The position numbers and the translations under genes are program-made. From contig NW_024037074.1 in the NCBI RefSeq assembly GCF_015706575.1, positions 4,154,001-4,218,000 on the forward strand: a stretch of 64,000 nucleotides of DNA, read 5' to 3'. Source of the DNA: Patiria miniata. Its lineage: Eukaryota > Echinodermata > Asteroidea > Valvatida > Asterinidae. Under the pieces are notes generated by a model, which had not been told where the DNA came from, did not search any database, and was given only the letters and a program-made list of their open reading frames with translations. Shown one piece after another: positions 61,101 through 64,000 of the stretch. Position 1 is the first letter of the stretch. Each line of letters begins with the position of its first letter.

Positions 61101-63505
61101 GCAACAAATGTTGAGTCAATAGAAAATTGAAGCAGCGGCACGTCTAGTTTTCTTCCGTCGTTTATTTCTCTAAACATGTTGAGTACATGTAGGATTTCTG
61201 CTCAGCATTTTTTGTCAGCTCTGCACGTTCTCCGTTGAAGATCAACATCACTAAACACGCTCAAACTAACTGACATTAATCAACTCCACACGGGTATTTT
61301 TATGTTTAAATTTGTTAATAATCTTCTTCCTCATTCCTTCTCTTCTTTCTTTACCTCAGTCCGAGATACTCACAGATATTCTACTAGGTGTCACAATAAG
61401 CACAATTTATTCCTACCGTTCACTCGCACAACTCATTCCCTGAGCACTTTGAAATACTATGGCCTGCGTCTTTGGAATACTTTGGACAAATCCATTCGAA
61501 GCCAGTCGTCCGTTGGCCAATTCAACGAAATTATAAGAGGATCTTAATCTCAAATTATGTAACGCAGCTTCTTTGATCTCATTGGCTATTTGCTAAGGTT
61601 TTTAGTCTTCCCTCTCCTCACCATGTTTATTGTTTTCAACAATTTGTATAGTTGTGTGTTTGTGTGTTCTTGTCTTGGTTTGTTCGCTGCAGTCTCGTTA
61701 TTGTTTTAGTCCATGTTTTTGTCATTGTGTACGTTTCTCGTGAATCTCTTTGTTTTTTCGGATTATAAGTTATTTGCACAAGGCATTTCTGTACAAGCTT
61801 CGCTTCAAGAAAATGCCTCCGTGGCTTCTTTTGTATTTTTTTTCAGATTTTATATTGATTTAATTTATTGAAGTTTCATTTAATTATTTCAGTTTATTTA
61901 TTTCCTTTGAATTGTTTACTTCATTTATATTTAGTTATTTGGTTTACTACTATGTGTCAGAAAGCACGGAAATAAATCTAAATCTAAATCTAAATCTAAA
62001 TCTAATCTAAGAAGAATTCAAGTCGACTTTGATGTATCTGGCAAAGATGTTTGAATTATAATAATCAATGGTATCAATATTTAAATATGCCCTTTGTATT
62101 CCTATGGAGATACTACCTGGTTACTATTGTCAGTAATGTGCATCATAAATCCACGCTTGCCTCCACAGCACTGCCGCACGCAGAAGTTGGATTCTGAAAA
62201 TATTCACCACAATAATTGTAAGAATAATATTGATGTGAAATCTAATTTTTTAATATTTGCAAAATTCTAGTTGTTTGTCGGATCACTGTCCTTATCTTTG
62301 CACTGAGCACCAAAAGCAATATCAATCATGTCAGTTTTGACCCTGCAAAGGGAGGAGAAGTCCGCAAACCATTCTCTTACCAACTAAGGCATGCACATTA
62401 TGGTCACTGACAGAAGAACAAAAATTCCATCAAGGCATGCTGTCAATTTTAATACGGAGGCTCCCTCTATTTGCGAAAGAAAATATCTTATAAGATATCT
62501 TGTGTTCAGATAATCCGCCATTTAGCAGTACTTTTTTCACAATAGCTTACAAAATGTTTTTGCCATCGGAGGGGCTTGGCGTTTGTTTATGGTGTAAATC
62601 GAGGACACTTAAGTGCAACATCATCGATGAATCGAGGACAGAAACCGAATCGAGGACTCCTATGTTCGAAAACGTGTACAAAACCAATGACAGCTGTTGC
62701 AAAAAGGTTGAAGTACAAACAAAGGAAAAAGGAAGAGGAAAACAAATCCTCTATTTACACCATAAACAAACGTACGTGTGTGTGTTTGCAGTGATGGTGT
62801 GCCCGGATTCGTCAATAAATGTTTCTCCTATGAACGGCGCCACCTATAGTGACAAATGGTGTTCCTAATTCAGGATTTTTCGTCATGCGTCCCCAGTCTT
62901 TGAAACAAATGCTTGTGAGTTGATGAGTGTCTCAAATACCTTCATGAGCGAAGTAAATCTGCTGGCCAAGGCTGTTCTTCACTTGGTACCGGTTATTTGT
63001 TTCGTAGTTGGTCAGAACTGTATGGAAAATAGGATGATTGAAGCTCGTGATTTCATTTGTATATGGGGAAATAGGCAATGTCAAATAAGTTGTTAATCTC
63101 TCTCATAGGGCCACTCAAGGCGACGGCTACACAAATACGGGATCAAAAAGTAAATCTAAGTAACTTAAGTAGAGAGTCAGGTTTTGATGTCACGCTTATA
63201 ATCAATTGAAAACGTGATACAAGTAAGAAGTGCATGGTGATGCTGTGCGTCGGAAGGAACTGGATGAATACTTCCTAGAATTTGATTTGGGAGCAACGAC
63301 TATAGGGTTGGATCTGTAGTTTTATGTATTTACAATTTTTTTTTGCGAACTTACTCTCGAAGAGTTCAAGGTGTTGATGGACCAGAAGCTGATCAATCTG
63401 GGTCAGGTATTCTAGACCAGGTGGACAGCCGGGTATTGGTTGCTGGTGGGGCATCCACTGCATCTGCCCTGGCTGCGCGTAGCCCATAGGCTGCTGACCA
63501 ATAAC
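58134..63505 (-). CDS. PLSCR: Phospholipid scramblase, 5' partial, last exon missing
   Basis: Seven exons on the minus strand: 63355-63505, 62940-63017, 62117-62193, 60968-61098, 60513-60627, 59235-59337 and 58134-58192. All have GT-AG borders and matching phases, giving 238 residues. The order follows the scramblase family: proline/glutamine-rich N-tail, [18 protein letters not shown] (27-44), the first half of the barrel ([20 protein letters not shown]), a cysteine block [13 protein letters not shown] (113-125) that matches the palmitoylated cluster, [11 protein letters not shown], then [14 protein letters not shown] and the start of the C-terminal helix ([12 protein letters not shown]). 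In vertebrate PLSCR1 the calcium-binding loop starts D-A-D-N-F; here the first Asp is Asn, so calcium affinity may be altered. Scramblases move phospholipids across membranes or act in signalling. The 5' exons lie beyond 64000. The last exon, expected to encode a DFMFFE-like end, was not found. Confidence 0.93.
58370..58960. repeat. GC-richer GGTCGC/GGCGACC-type repeat block in a scramblase intron
   Basis: The block is dense in short motifs such as ggtcgcc, aaaggtggctca and tgcctcccttgtgcctcc, with reverse-complement matches across its middle (for example aatggtcggccaa and ttggccgacca). Base composition contrasts with the AT-rich intron around it. Both strands carry open frames of about 120 codons, as expected for such a repeat; I do not call a gene. 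Confidence 0.45.
60135..60497. mobile_element. MITE with ATTCGGGCGATTCACAATGC ends, in a scramblase intron
   Basis: The inverted ends of about 40 bp include the GCGCCACCAAGAGTTTGCCA block. The interior is shared with 20898-21243 (GGAGATGGTCGACAAATTCG). The right end stops about 15 bp from the 5' splice site of the 60513-60627 scramblase exon. Confidence 0.75.
61290..62010 (+). mobile_element. LINE 3' end with hexamer tail, in a scramblase intron
   Basis: An open frame at 61302-61547 carries [10 protein letters not shown] and later [16 protein letters not shown], the H-Y-xTR / Y-Gx-xWNxLp-xir block that ends CR1/L2/Jockey-type reverse transcriptases. It is followed by an untranslated tail and five TAAATC/AAATCT hexamers (61975-62010), a typical LINE 3' microsatellite terminus. 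It lies antisense to the scramblase, within the intron 61099-62116. Confidence 0.75.
62578..62775. mobile_element. MITE-like inverted repeat in a scramblase intron
   Basis: GCGTTTGTTTATGGTGTAAA with following TCGAGGA is mirrored at the right by TCCTCTATTTACACCATAAA and CAAACG. The frame across it is chance. A perfect small palindrome, AAGATATCTTATAAGATATC, lies just left of it near 62484. Confidence 0.45.
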
Positions 63506-63520
63506 CTGATAACGGAAATA

Positions 63521-64000
63521 CAGGGTGATTAAAAATAACGAAATCCAAATGACGGGACCATTGTTTTAGTGAAGTTCTGCATGTAGCACTTTCAAACTCT
63601 AGGATATGAAAGCCCAATTCCTAAGCTTTTTTAGTACAAGAATCAGTCAAATCACTCATGTACTTTTCAAGTTACTGAGTTTTAAACACAACCGCCGTTT
63701 TAAGGTTCTGGCCACGAATCACAAAAAGTTCAGTGTTTTCAGCAAAACGAAAACAAATTTTACAAGGATATGTGTATGAATCGTTTTCGTTCTGCTGAAA
63801 GAACGCACACCTTTTTTGTGATCCGTGGACAGAACCTTAAAACGGTGGTTGTGTTTAAAACTCCGTAACTTGAAAAGTACACGAGTGCATGATTTGAATG
63901 ATTCTTATACTAAAAGAAAGCTTATAAATTCGGCTTTCATATCCTACATTTTGAAAGTGCTAACATGCAGAACTTCACTAAATCAATGGTTCCGCCATTT
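63521..64000. mobile_element. Mariner-like MITE, cut by the window end
   Basis: It begins CAGGGTGATTAAAAATAACG after TA (63519-63520). It shares the ACGGGACCATTGTTTTAGTG subterminal block, the internal GTTTTCGTTcTGCTGAAAGA block and the mirrored tail with the element at 57494-57934. The end lies only 15 bp from the acceptor of the first visible scramblase exon. Confidence 0.7.

Overview
This is a stretch of an animal nuclear genome, almost certainly a marine invertebrate; an echinoderm, hemichordate or amphioxus is my guess. The reasons are spliced genes with GT-AG introns, AT-rich intergenic DNA, very many small inverted-repeat transposons (MITEs), decayed LINEs and a tRNA-derived SINE. Nothing prokaryotic is present. 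Most open frames are chance or repeat-derived, so I assembled the genes from splice sites, intron phases and family motifs.

Four genes can be supported. (1) A small secreted cysteine-rich peptide gene on the minus strand (22800-36140) has four short exons joined by phase-1 introns. (2) An SLC7A-type cationic amino acid transporter on the plus strand (45337-48134) has three coding exons. (3) A type-II membrane glycosyltransferase of the nucleotide-diphospho-sugar transferase family on the plus strand (51775-53925) has two coding exons and a plausible CRE/CCAAT promoter about 1.5 kb upstream. (4) A phospholipid scramblase on the minus strand (58134-63505) shows seven exons; its 5' end lies beyond the window and its last exon was not found. 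I see no sign that the four genes form one pathway.

Layout: 1-22 kb is gene-poor, with MITEs, minisatellites and two LINE remnants. 22-40 kb holds the cysteine-rich peptide gene. Its 11.6 kb first intron contains a near-perfect 8 kb palindrome (25564-33573), and its 5' region with part of the signal-peptide exon has been tandemly triplicated (three ~1.41 kb units, 36081-40324). 40-45 kb is repeat-rich. 45-64 kb holds the other three genes, whose introns and flanks carry MITEs, two of them within about 15 bp of scramblase splice sites.

The most interesting locus is the cysteine-rich peptide gene. It combines a recently amplified 5' cassette, leaving two truncated signal-peptide copies upstream, with an intron that would fold into a 4 kb hairpin when transcribed. 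Second is a MITE family built from nuclear-receptor half-sites, with a perfect oestrogen-response-element core in both complete copies.
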